A DNA stretch of 64,000 nucleotides from Margaritifera margaritifera (Eukaryota > Mollusca > Bivalvia > Unionida > Margaritiferidae). Each line of letters opens with the position of its first letter. Position 1 is the first letter of the stretch. Shown here piece after piece: positions 1 to 10,042 of the stretch. Location of the stretch: contig JAQPZY010001250.1 of the NCBI GenBank assembly GCA_029931535.1, forward strand, positions 992,001 to 1,056,000. The letters run 5' to 3'. Both the position numbers and the translations under genes were made by a program. The notes under the pieces are model-generated. The model did no database searches. It had not been told where the DNA came from and saw only the letters and a list, made by a program, of their open reading frames with translations.

Positions 1-54
1 AGCTCAGGTGTTTACATGAGGTAATCTAAATAGCTCAGGTGTTTACATGAGGTA
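1..54. repeat. Short minisatellite, left remnant
   Basis: Two copies of a roughly 31-bp unit containing TAGCTCAGGTGTTTACATGA and ending GAGGTAATCTAAA. The array is cut at 53-54 by the transposon that follows and resumes at 1753. It probably continues beyond the left edge of the window. Confidence 0.8.
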
Positions 55-1752
55 CCGTATTTATCGTATATGTTGGGACACCATAAATTAATTTTTAAAG
101 TAATTTTTTTGTGCACTGTAAGTTCTGGGACAGGTTGTTTTTTTTGAGTTGTAGTTTTGGGACACCTTTTAAATCATAATATCGATGCTTAGCTGGTTAA
201 AAAAAAAATGCACTCGAACTTATATTTTATTAAATAAATAAAATAAAAACCGCTGTCAGTGTTTTTTGTTTACACTTGTCTTCTTGTCTGCAAACTTTTA
301 AAGAACAAAATTTGATAAATCTATAGGCAATATAGGAGACTAGATGTTTGCACTACGTACAAAATACGTGGAAGTCGGAGCAACCCGTACTTGTGTTATA
401 TTTTGTTTTGCTGTATAAACAGTTTGATACAATACAAGTTTTGAGTTGATTTATATTTGCCTTTTTCATAAGCCAGATCTAATTTCCAAATAATATTTCC
501 TCAGTTATATGCCAGTGCAAATCCCTTAGCTTGTAAAGGCAGCCTCACTTTGTTTTCCCAACCCTTTGATCGAGCTGCCGAGTTGATACTTGTTCAGTGC
601 CAAGTAGAGTCCTATATTCAGCTGACAGAATTTATTTTAACTTCCTGTGATGATGCCGCACAATTGACACCTGTTCAGTTGTGGCAAATCATTTAATACC
701 AGTACATTTCACAATGTATGCTCAAAGTGTCACTTACAGACCCCGACTGTTCCACTGTTTCAATTTATTTTCAAAATTCCTGTGAATACTGCTAAAAGAA
801 ACCAAAGCCGGCTTCCCTTGGTCTGCCGACTTTGTATATAAAAAATCTGCACACTTAAAAGAATCCAAAGTTGGCATCCAGGGTCTGCTTGCTTTGTAAT
901 AAAAAAAACTTTGTATTTGAAATCCTACTGGTAAGTTGAAACAATGAGTTTATTGCTCGCTACCAGCTGTGTTTATTCACCACCCGGTCTTCTATTGTTT
1001 GCCATCTGTAATTGAAACTGTAACAAACAGGCATTGATGTCTGCAGGGTAAATAATATACACGGCATTAATTGTCTTTAAGAATACATTCTGTATCCCAT
1101 GCTAGCGAAAATATTGTCATTTGTTCTCATGGTGAATGTATTTCCTAATAATGATTTTTATTTGCGAAATGTTGTTATATTGTTAACCTGGATATAATAC
1201 ACTCTTGGTTATTTTGCACCATACACCGGATCATGCGTGAATTGCTGGTGCCTTCAAGCAATCGGTTGTTATTTCTCTGTCTCTCTCTTTCTTTTGTTTG
1301 TGATTTTGCTGGATCCAATTTTAAGTTTGATAATATACTGGTATTCAAACTTCTGAGGACAACCAAACATGATTCGTGTATCTATAAAATAATGTGTCAA
1401 TGTTGTTACCTGACATAAGCGATACACACGACCGGTACTCTACATTACCGGACCATGTGTTAGTGGATACGTTTGTGTCTTTTATACATAAATTGCTTAT
1501 GAAGAACAAAAAAGAGGAATAAATGAGAACAGTACAAGGTTAGTTTCTTTCAGTTTATTATGAAATAAACGTTTAATTTACCTACCTTATTTTAACATGA
1601 AGTGCTGGGGGTGGGGGCAAATTCAATACAATTTGTTTCGGTTCTTAAGTTTTGGGACATATGATCTAGTTGAAAAAAAGTTTAACCATAAGTTATGGGA
1701 CAGGAAAAAAATCATTTATTTTATCTTGTCCCAATATATACGGTAAATACGG
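55..1752. mobile_element. TA-flanked DNA transposon, non-coding
   Basis: The left end starts CCGTATTTA and continues to TTGGGACA. The right end is the inverted complement over about 26 bp with two mismatches. Both ends are flanked by TA (53-54 and 1753-1754), the target duplication of Tc1/mariner-type elements. Copies of a GGGACA motif recur just inside both ends (about 128-160 and 1654-1735), as transposase-binding subterminal repeats often do. No transposase can be read inside; the only open frames are about 60 codons on opposite strands. It is probably a non-autonomous element. The superfamily is inferred from the TA duplication only. Confidence 0.8.
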
Positions 1753-1815
1753 TAATCTGAATAGCTCAGATGTTTTTGATGTAATCCGGATGGCTTAGCT
1801 GTTTACATGAGGTGG
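1753..1815. repeat. Short minisatellite, right remnant
   Basis: Continuation of the array at 1-54: TAATCTGAATAGCTCAGATG followed by a further diverged unit ending TTTACATGAGGT. Removing the 55-1752 element plus one TA joins the two halves in register. Confidence 0.75.
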
Positions 1816-1960
1816 TCTTTGAGGGTGGAAAAAAACAGAAAACCCAGTGGAAACTGGCCTGAGGTGGGTGACCACAAACCTTTACATGTATCAGAACCCG
1901 GGATCAAACCTGGGACTGCAGAGGTGCAAAGCAAGTGCATTATTTCTACACAAGCCAGGC
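1816..1960 (-). mobile_element. tRNA-derived SINE, minus strand
   Basis: Read on the minus strand, a tRNA-like head holds a clear B box (GGTTTGATCCCGGG, about 1895-1908) and an alanine-like anticodon region (TTTGCACC). A conserved-looking body with CACTGGGTTTTC follows. The A-box region looks disrupted. A short piece of the same family recurs near 10640-10690 in a TARBP1 intron. Confidence 0.6.
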
Positions 1961-2249
1961 ATAATGGTTAACAGACCTGTGCACTTATGTTCATAGTATT
2001 GTACACCATTAGCAATAATGATTGTGTCCTATGATTGACTTATTGAGATATAAGGTGTTGAATTACTCGAGATACCATGAACTACTTCTTTTCTACTTTA
2101 GCTATGATTGTCTACCCTGTTCAAGGTTACATAGGGTTGACCTTGTAACATTAAAAGTAAAATATAAAGTTAAAAAATCCACAAGAAGGACAACCCAGAA
2201 TTTTTTTTTTAATTCTGTAGGCAGGTCTCATGTTTGTAGTAATATTAGT
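1961..2249. other. Unannotated spacer
   Basis: AT-rich sequence between the SINE and the tandem array. No exon, repeat or regulatory signal is recognised. Confidence 0.5.
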
Positions 2250-2865
2250 AGTACTACATCAAGTTTTGGCAATCACAAAAACTGTTACCTTGGAAATGCG
2301 GTTGTGTTACTACATGGGTTTGAGGATTACCAATGTAGTAAAGTTACTATATTAGCAAATATCATTACTATATGATAGCATTAAACTTCATCCTTGTAGT
2401 ACTATTGCTACATCAGGTTTTGGAGATCACAGAATCAGTATTACACTGTTACATTGAAAATAGGGCAATGTTACTACATGGGTTTGGGGATTTACAATGC
2501 AGTATTGTTACTACATCAGGTTTTGGAGATCACAAAATCAGTGTTACACTGTTACTTTGGAAATAGGGTAATGTTACTACATAGCTTTGGGGATTACATG
2601 GATTTGGGGATGAATAATGTATTGTTACTACATCAGGTTTTGGAGATCACAGAATCAGTATTACACTGTTACATTGAAAATAGGGCAATGTTACAACATG
2701 GGTATGGGGATTTACAATGCAGTATTGTTATTACATCAGGTTTTGGAGATCACAAATTCAGTGTTATACTATTACCTTGGAAATAGAGTAATGTTACTAC
2801 TTGAGTTTGGGTATTGTAGTATTGTTATTACATTGTTTGGGGACTAACAATGTAGTATTATTACG
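2250..2865. repeat. Tandem array with 219-bp higher-order unit
   Basis: The marker GGTTTTGGAGATCAC recurs at about 2417, 2519, 2636 and 2738, giving alternating 102 and 117 bp spacings, that is a 219-bp dimeric unit. More diverged copies flank it. Overlapping open frames here exist because the repeats lack stops; nothing suggests coding. Confidence 0.8.
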
Positions 2866-2919
2866 AGCACATTTTCAAATACAAGTACAACATGTAATTC
2901 ACTTTACATTTCGTCTTCA

Positions 2920-3095
2920 GATATGTTACCTGATCATAATACGTTAGGAGAAAAACCACTACCTCACAAATCTAGCCCTCCCACCTGAACATTTTAGCTG
3001 TGGGAGCTAAATGCTGTCTGGCCACATATGTGGCAGTCAGAGTGATCTCCCCTTGATATAGGTATTGGCACCAAATCCCATGTGTATCTCCATTA
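2920..3095. repeat. DIRS copy A left inverted terminal repeat
   Basis: Contains TACCTGATCATAATACG, CCACATATGTGGC and GGCACCAAATCCCATGTG. All reappear as the inverted complement in the right terminus (ACATGGGATTTGGCACCAAT, CATATATGTGGCCAGACAGC and TGTGATCGGGTAAG). Confidence 0.85.
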
Positions 3096-3436
3096 ATACT
3101 TCCGCTTGTGCTGCGCCTGTTGAGAGTTCTTGCAAACCATGTTCATGAATTTCTGAAGATATTCAACATTAGTGCAAGTTGGAGGAGTATACTCTGTATA
3201 TATTTCCAACTTTTTCTTGCTCCTTTCTTTTGCAGACAAAAGTCTTAGGCACCCTTCTATACTTATCTGCACAGGTTGCTAGTGTGGGCTCTTGGCTTGG
3301 GGCATTCGTAATATGATTAATAGCATTATTGTGTTGTGCAGGTAATGTTTGTGCTATGGAAAACTCAGGGTTGCAGCAGTTATTTAAGTTCACACTGCAT
3401 GCATATCACTGTACAATTTCCACTTTGGTTGGATAC

Positions 3437-3655
3437 ATACAGGTAAGTTTTCTAAAGATATTTTATAGTCATAGCGTCCTCTTCATAGTTACTAAAAGCG
3501 ATGCTTCAATGACTTTACCTGTATAGGCTGTCTCTTGGGGCCTTTCTTACAGGTAAGTTTACACCATATATTTTATAGTTATTGAAAGTGACATTTCACT
3601 AGCTTTACCTGTATAGGCTGCCACATGGGCCCTTTCTTACAGGTAACTTTCCACA
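3437..3655. repeat. Three tandem copies with CTTACAGGTAAGT junctions
   Basis: Roughly 90-110 bp units sharing ACCTGTATAGGCTG and GGGCCCTTTCTTACAGGTAA. They lie in the 5' leader region of DIRS copy A. Each junction combines a pyrimidine-rich acceptor-like AG with a donor-like GTAAGT or GTAACT. Confidence 0.7.
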
Positions 3656-3766
3656 ATATAGTGTAGTAGCCCAGTAACATCCACTCTTTCAGTTCATTAG
3701 GCAGGATGCGTGGTTGGCTACACCTGTATAATGTTTGCTCTAATTCTTATTACAAAAATTTAGACC

Positions 3767-4900
3767 ATGAGCAGGACTAAGTGCAAATAATGTAAACAGT
3801 GGAAAGATGTGAATGTAAACCATAGTACATGTCTAGCATGTGTGGGTTGCCAGTCAGGAAATACATGTCAATATGCACTGCTCGGACTGGAAGTCAGTGG
3901 GCTTCAGTACTGGGAGCACAAACAGAATGGAAAGGGCAGAAATGCACTTTGAGAGACAATGATGCAATTAGCATTGATACTGAATTAATACTGATGTCAT
4001 CTCTGCCAATAATTTCCAGTTGAATGAGTATCACAACCAGAGGGCTTACCACCCAGTAAGCGATCCAGGAGATCCCTTCCAGTGACAGATACAGCCCCAG
4101 CTCCACCCTCACTGCCTCAACTTGGCAGACCATTTTTGGTGGAACCAATAGGACTGATACTGCATGGGTTCATTGACCCATCGTCTCTACTGGCTACATA
4201 TGAGCGAGATTGAGATCAAATCATGCCAACTCAGATACTGTCCCACACAATCCAAGTTAGGACCAGTTCTGTGGATCATATATCCCATATCCGTCCCAAC
4301 ACAAAGAACTGGACAATGTCATGATAGATAAAATGACACTGCTCCGCCACGATTGGACTCTGCCATACCTATCACATCACAACAGATCAACACCACAGTC
4401 AATCTTACCCTTAAAGTCAAAGGAGAGAATATCTTTGTCCATTATGCCTATTCGACACCAGAACTCCAGTACTCTCATCGATCAGCATATCTGCTATAGT
4501 GCCACTAGAGACTCAGTGTACGCAATGCCCATTTGAGTGCCCCAATACCCACATTCACATGCTACTCTAATGGAGGACTTCCTTAGTGATCATCTGGAAG
4601 TTACCATATCCCTATTGGGATGATCTGCTATTATGGTTGGCCACCACTTTAGACAATCTTCATCAAGTACATCTCAGATTGTACAAGAGGCATTGGCATC
4701 ACCACATCCTTCTGGAGGCGATGAAGTACACTCTCAAGCTCCATCATCTTTGCTAGTCCTAACAATGATGAGAAGACTCCGCCTTCCAGGCATCAATCGA
4801 AGAAGTCTTTTGCTTGTTACCAGCAGAGTTTTTGTTCTCCTCCTTCTTCTCTGTCAACAGTTTGGTCCAGACTTCCAGCATCTGTTGACATGCTAATCAA
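3767..4900 (+). pseudogene. DIRS gag-like ORF, broken (copy A)
   Basis: The start is placed at the ATG at 3767, which opens a cysteine-rich N-terminus (MSRTKCK-CKQW, then CLACVGCQSG) like the zinc-knuckle start of DIRS gag. An in-frame TAA interrupts the first CxxC. Further recognisable gag text with QSSSSTSQIVQEALASPHPS lies at 4650-4720. Segments around 4215-4400 and 5020-5200 are diverged duplicates of each other, so the region has been internally duplicated. Gag proteins package the RNA intermediate; this copy cannot encode one. Identity is by resemblance to DIRS copies B and C in this window. Confidence 0.6.
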
Positions 4901-5486
4901 GAAAGACCACCTGGCATTCAACTATTACTTCAGTCCGATTGAGTGGCTGACTTAGAGAGCATTCTATCAGACAAGTCGTAGACAGAAACATAGCAGGCAC
5001 AGGAATGCCCTCATCAGTAAGCACCTCAGATACTGTCCTACACTGTGCAAGTAGTGACCGATTTGGTGATTCACATATCCCATAACCCACTCCATCATAA
5101 GGAACTTGACACGGTTATGGAGGATTAGATGACCCTGTTCTGTCTTGATTGACCATCCAAATCAGATCACATGAGGTCAATACTGAAGCCAATCTTGCCT
5201 ATTATGTTGAATTATGGGCCTGCTTACATTGATCATATCTTGTATGCCATCTGATATGACCTTTCCTCATGCCTAAGATGATGGGTGACGGGGATCCAGT
5301 GTCCCATTCCCCTTCCTGGCACCATAACATGGGCTTCCACATTGCAATTTCATGGTTTCTACCCAGTATTGGACCCATGTTTGTAGATAGTATTGTGCCA
5401 AAGTATCGAAGTGCCAATGATTTTGAATCTGGCTTCAATTCTTGCAAGAATCACATTTAAGCCCAAGAATTCCTCTTGAATAGAGT

Positions 5487-6440
5487 ATGTCTCCTGCAAG
5501 AATGTACATTGAAATTATCTCAGTGTGGGTTTCAATTCTTACAAAGAACCATCTCTCAGCCCAAGAATTAATTTGCCTACTGGGTTTACTCAGTGCAGCT
5601 GTGGAGCTCATTGTCCTGGGTCACCTATTTGTGAGACCATTACAAATGATACTGTTGTCCCAATGGAGGCTTAAACTTTGCCCATTGGAGCAAACAATAC
5701 CAGTCTCCATTCATATGAGGTCCCACCTCAGAAAATGGGAGAACATCACTTGGCTTGTGTCGGGTGTTCCTTTTATCTCCTTTCATCATTCCAGAAGGCC
5801 AGTGGATAATGGCATACTCAGATTTTCTATTGCATATCAATATTCTAAAGATGTAGGCCATACTGAAAGCATTTCATTGTGGTTGGAGAATCTATATGGA
5901 AAGGGTGTTCTCATTCCATCTGACAACTCCACTCTGGTGAATTGTATCAGAACGCAAGGAGGAACCAGATCCCCAGACCTCCGCATTCTTGTTTGGGATT
6001 TTCTAAGGTGGTGTTATCAACAATAAATCCACATACAATTTGTCATATTCTGGGCAGGCTAAATATATTAGCAGACTCGCTGTCCCAGGAGAATCAACTA
6101 ATACAAAAAGAACGGTCATTTCATTGCTCAGTTTTTAGTCGCATATGTACACACTGATATTGACCACTGGTGGATCTGTTTGTGACAATATGTAATGCAA
6201 AAGCTCCCAACCTTTTTCTCACCAGTCCCAGATCTGAAAGTCTGGGCAGTTGACACTCGTTCCATTCATTGTAAGGGCTTGGATGCATATGCTTACCCTC
6301 CAACACCTCTGATTCTAAAGGGGCTACAAAAAGCAAGAGAATTGGAGTGTCACATCATCCTGATTGCTCCCCTCAAGTGGAAAAAATCATGGATAAACGA
6401 CTTGGTAACTCTCACATCAGAAACCCCAAGGAAATAGAGA
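5487..6440 (+). pseudogene. DIRS RNase H and RT-RNase H tail, broken (copy A)
   Basis: The longest open stretch (5487-6026) carries the DIRS connection/RNase H signature: RPLQ near residue 50, RSHLRKWE near residue 80, then SDNSTLVNCIRTQGGTRS in the last third. After a frame change it continues with HILGRLNILADSLSQ (about 6030-6090) and then DLKVWAVDTRSIHCKGLDAY (about 6230-6290) with LECHIILIAPLKW. RNase H degrades the RNA strand after reverse transcription. The upstream reverse transcriptase with its FDD motif is not recognisable. Several frameshifts and stops are present. Confidence 0.75.
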
Positions 6441-6559
6441 TATTTCCTCATCTGCTCAAGCAACCCTGATGGCAGGCATTTCACCTGAATCCTGAGCTGT
6501 TGAAAACCTGCATGTCTGGATCATATTAAGTCCTCAAGAACAAACAGTTCTCACAACAT

Positions 6560-7295
6560 GTGGTGGAGAGAATTGCTTGAGCAGGAAGGCCCTCCACTTT
6601 GAAAACATGTGAGGGGTGGGGAATTTTCTCACAATGGTGTGAGTGTGAACACATTTTTCTGCTTAAAGGCATCAATACTTCAAATAGCTAACTTCCTACA
6701 TTGGCTCTTTGAAGAGAAACAGTTAGCTTCAATCACAATCATGGCTACCATTTCACAATCATCACAGAAGAGAGGATATAGACCAGAACAAAGACCTCTC
6801 TGTGCACAAAGTGGAATCTAGCATAGGTACTAACATTGCTGAATAAGACACCATTTCTCAAGAGCTTCATTGGTTCACGTCTAGTATAAAACCTACTTCC
6901 TAATGGTATTAATTACAGCAGGCAGAATCAGCTTAATACATGTGTTGTTGTTTGACCTGAACAACTTACAGTTCTGACAGGATGGGTCAGTGTCACTCAT
7001 GATGGCCCCTGCTTTCACTGCCAAAAACAGGCTCCTGTCGTTGGGCAATCAGCCTTTTGTGGTGAAAACGCATTCTAGCATGGACCCTTCAAATTAAGGT
7101 CGTCTACAGGATCTAGTGAGAGCTTTGAAGTGGTATCTGAAAAGAACCAAGCTGGTGTGAAGAGGGAGATCTCGGTGCAGGCTCCATCGTCATGGATAGG
7201 ATAGGTTGTCTGTTCTGCATACAGAGAATTAACCCAAATTCAAAATGAACTTGAGACGCATTTTGTCTCATGAAGTTAGGGCAGTCACAACAAGT
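6560..7295 (+). pseudogene. DIRS tyrosine recombinase, N-terminal part, broken (copy A)
   Basis: Core-binding-domain text (ILQIANFLHWLFEEKQLA, about 6675-6730) aligns with the same region of copy B at 27690-27790. Catalytic-domain pieces follow: RALKWYLKRTK (about 7110-7145) and HEVRAVTTS (about 7268-7294), the usual DIRS active-site neighbourhood. The recombinase would integrate the circular DNA intermediate. It is cut off after HEVRAVTTS, where unrelated inserted sequence begins. Confidence 0.65.
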
Positions 7296-7455
7296 ACTGT
7301 GAAACATTTTATTTTCGTGGGTTTCTAATTTTGTGGTTTGGGTAAAAAGTACATATTCATGGGTACCTAATTTCATGGATCTATCATTTACAAAAAAAAA
7401 ACAAAAAAAACAATCCATATATCTCTATAATAGATTATACCAACAATCATTTTCA

Positions 7456-7811
7456 CAGGGTTCATACTAAGTCTGGAAAGTCTTGAAAAAGTATGGGAAA
7501 AAAATAGTGCTTTTTTCAGACCTGGAAAAAGTATGGAATTTTGGGTTGCTAATTTTATTTTGATGAAGACATGCATCTCCTGGGGCGCCTTTTGGTCTAG
7601 GGACAGCCCTGCTGGTTCAGTGCGGTTGGCGAGACACATGACCTATAACCCACTTGTGATTGGTGGATACTATTTTATATTATGCAGATACCACATGCTC
7701 ATTTATAGTGACACAGACTTCAAATACATGTGCCACAAGGGTCTGGAAAAAATTGCAAACCAGTCTGGAAAAAGTCTGGAATTTATTTTGCTAACAACTG
7801 TATGAACCCTG
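7456..7811. mobile_element. MITE with CAGGGTTCATAC termini (copy 1)
   Basis: Perfect 12-bp terminal inverted repeats (CAGGGTTCATAC and GTATGAACCCTG) bound a 356-bp element. Its inside repeats a CTGGAAAAAGTCTGGAA motif near both ends. A second full copy is at 24950-25336. The CAGGG ends suggest a hAT relationship, but no clean 8-bp target duplication is visible. Confidence 0.85.
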
Positions 7812-8069
7812 TTTCCATGCATTTGCAAGCAAACAAGTTTAATCCATACTGCAGTAATTAAGTTGATTAAGTAACTTATTCATTGCTAACATCTGCCATA
7901 AATACAGGGATCTCAAAGAAAATGGCAACCTCATTTTCCACACATCTGAGCTAAAACATTTAATACCACTATTGTAATCTTAAGTAATTAGGTTCTCAGG
8001 TGTTCTTAAAGACTGCTATCAAAAGATACAGTTCTGAACAATTAGGGATTAGGCACCTGAACAAAACCA

Positions 8070-8270
8070 ATGACTCTAAATCTGACAAGCCTGCCAAATT
8101 TGCCCCATGGGAGTCCCTTGCTGCTGAATGACTTTGACCTTGTGGTACAAGCTTGGATTCGTAAAGTTCAGGTGAAAGGCGGTGATATGTATGCCCATTT
8201 TGTGGTTGCTGGTGCTGAAGGAATTGTTACAAAATACGATTTTAGTAGTGGCGTTCAACACAGGTGAATG
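8070..8270 (+). pseudogene. CENP-B/pogo-like DNA-binding domain fragment
   Basis: The frame from 8070 contains PLLLNDFDLVVQAWIRKVQ, then KGGDMYAHFVVAGAEGIV and TKYD. This resembles the helix-turn-helix region of pogo/Tigger-type transposases, where VQxYIxxLRxxGGVVNxxVxIAxAxGIV is typical. Only this piece survives and no catalytic domain follows. It lies inside DIRS copy A, so it came in as a nested insertion or was captured. Downstream (8264-8420) is a short open stretch with unrecognised text. Confidence 0.5.
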
Positions 8271-8715
8271 ATGAGTTAAAAGAACTGGAGGATAGTGGAG
8301 ATGTACATTCAGATAACATCTCGGTTGACCTGAAAACATCTCCCCTTAAGCTAATTTATGCAAGGATGCTTATCCGCACACTTGACAAAGTAGCACTTTG
8401 GAGACCTGATTGAAATGGGTTTTGAGAAAGCGGGACTAATCTCCTGATTGTTTATTTAGCACTTAGTTGATATCTTCAAAAATGTATTTATAAATGGGAA
8501 TAATATGTGCTTTGGGAAATACTGAAGGACACACACAACGAGTAAATCTGCATTTATTGCTATACATCAGGTAGAGTAATTAAAATTTTACACAAGTTTT
8601 CATGTTCATAAAATTTTGTATTCAAATTAAATTGTAATCAATCAGTTTCAGTGTTTCTCGTCATTCATGTACTTATCCTAATGTATATTTCACATTCTCA
8701 GCACTATAGATAGCC

Positions 8716-9045
8716 GTGGCATTAAGAAAAACTGGCGATGCCTTTCCACTGCATATGATGGAGTGGGAGGATGTCAGCTCGCTTGATATTTCGTTGGGAC
8801 TTTATATTCGTGATCTAGCTCACCCACGAAAACCACAAAAATTGGAAGCCCATGAATTAAAAGTGTTTTACAGTATTGCATTCAAGCAAAACTGTTCCTT
8901 AGATGACAATATACAAGCCATGCGATGGAGGTCGGTGTCAAATTTCTACCTCTGGGATCTTTCATTCCAGAATGCTTAATTAGACCCAGTGGGACCTATC
9001 ACTGCAACACAACAGGTTACCTTCCTGAATCGTGTGGCGGCTGTT
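8716..9045 (+). pseudogene. DIRS tyrosine recombinase C-terminal end
   Basis: Contains LEAHELKVFYSIAFKQNCSL, then MRWRSVSNFYLWDLSFQNA and, past a stop, VGPITATQQVT. This is the HxxR-like and terminal region of DIRS recombinases (compare AHEVQAIAASLA and FYLRLLAHQSE in copy C). The arginine expected in the HxxR box reads as K here. Since a first HEV-R box already occurs at 7268, copy A carries two recombinase ends. Confidence 0.65.
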
Positions 9046-9394
9046 AAGAACATGGCATGATGACTTCTGCTGAATTTGTGAGAGGGAAAATTTTCCCTTT
9101 TCCTAAAGCCACGTCTTGGCATAGAGAGTCAATGCTCCAGCCAGGTTCTCAATCTAGAAGCTGCCTTACATACCTAAGGGGACTGGAGATGGTCTCTCCA
9201 GAGTAAGGGGATGTAACTCCCTCCACCTCTTACTTATTTTCCTAAGGTATTATGATCAGGTAATGTATTTGATAAAGAAACCAACTTTATGGTAAAATAT
9301 GTTTCTTCAATTATACTTACCCGATCATGATATGGATACACCCTCCCAGGCTTCCCGCAGTTACATTCTACTAGGAGAGTGTGCTTTCCGCTCC

Positions 9395-9575
9395 AGTTGT
9401 AACTGAGGTACACATGGGATTTGGCACCAATCCCCTATATCAAGGTAGATAACTCTGACTGCCATATATGTGGCCAGACAGCATTTAGCTCCATAGCTAA
9501 AAATTTTAGCTGGAAGGGCTGAATTTGTGAGGTAGTGGTAGTACTTCAACGGTATTGTGATCGGGTAAGTATTAT
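9395..9575. repeat. DIRS copy A right inverted terminal repeat
   Basis: Inverted complement of the left terminus at 2920-3095, diverged but collinear over about 170 bp. It ends in TTGTGATCGGGTAAGTATT. Confidence 0.85.
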
Positions 9576-9858
9576 TGAATAAACATATTTTACTAGAAAA
9601 ATTAGTTTTTTATGCTTCATCCTTATTTAAACCTAATATTGTATCTACAGAAGTTTAAAATTCCTACAAAAAGGACAGCTAAGAAATTCCTTTTTTATTA
9701 TGGAGGCTGTTAATATGTAAAACTGTAGGGATATAGGATACTTTGTTAGAGATAAAGTGCTAGGAATACTTAAGTTAGAACATTTTCTGTTGCTGTAGCA
9801 GTTATGTACAAAAGATGATATAAGAAGCATAACATGTATGTGATTTTTTTTTCTTCAG

Positions 9859-10042
9859 ACTCTGTTTCACACATTTCCCTGCCTTACATGCCTGAGTGAT
9901 GAGGATTGGATCTCACCAACCCTTTTTTCCCAGGCCGACCCTTCGTGGCTGGATGAGCCCAGCTACCACTTTGTCCCCCTGTACAATGAGAGGCCAGACC
10001 TGAAGGAATGTGAGCCTGGACCCTGGAGACTTAAAAGCCAGA
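9859..10042 (+). CDS. TARBP1: TARBP1 exon a (first visible)
   Basis: Acceptor TTTTTTTTCTTCAG, donor AGTAAGC with GT at 10043. It begins in phase 0 and ends with one base of a split codon. It encodes 61 residues including [18 protein letters not shown] and [18 protein letters not shown]. This is upstream of the methyltransferase domain; assignment rests on phase match with the next exon. Confidence 0.75.

Larger units (their letters stand above)
2910..9590 (+). mobile_element. DIRS-1-type tyrosine-recombinase retrotransposon, decayed (copy A)
   Basis: The order gag-like, RNase H, tyrosine recombinase on the + strand is enclosed by inverted terminal repeats, which is the DIRS-1 arrangement and not that of LTR elements. 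The left terminus (about 2920-3095) and right terminus (about 9395-9575) are inverted complements. A second pair of matching motifs (TTATGATCAGGTAA at about 9250 and TACCCGATCATGATATGG at about 9320) resembles the internal complementary region of DIRS elements. All frames are broken, and no reverse transcriptase is recognisable between gag and RNase H. The element carries nested insertions (a MITE at 7456-7811 and a pogo-like fragment near 8070). It lies just upstream of the first TARBP1 exon visible here, so presumably in an intron of that gene. Confidence 0.85.

Noticed and set aside
2022..2847. Several overlapping + strand frames (64-117 codons)
   Set aside because: All lie in the 219-bp higher-order tandem array and are repeat artefacts.
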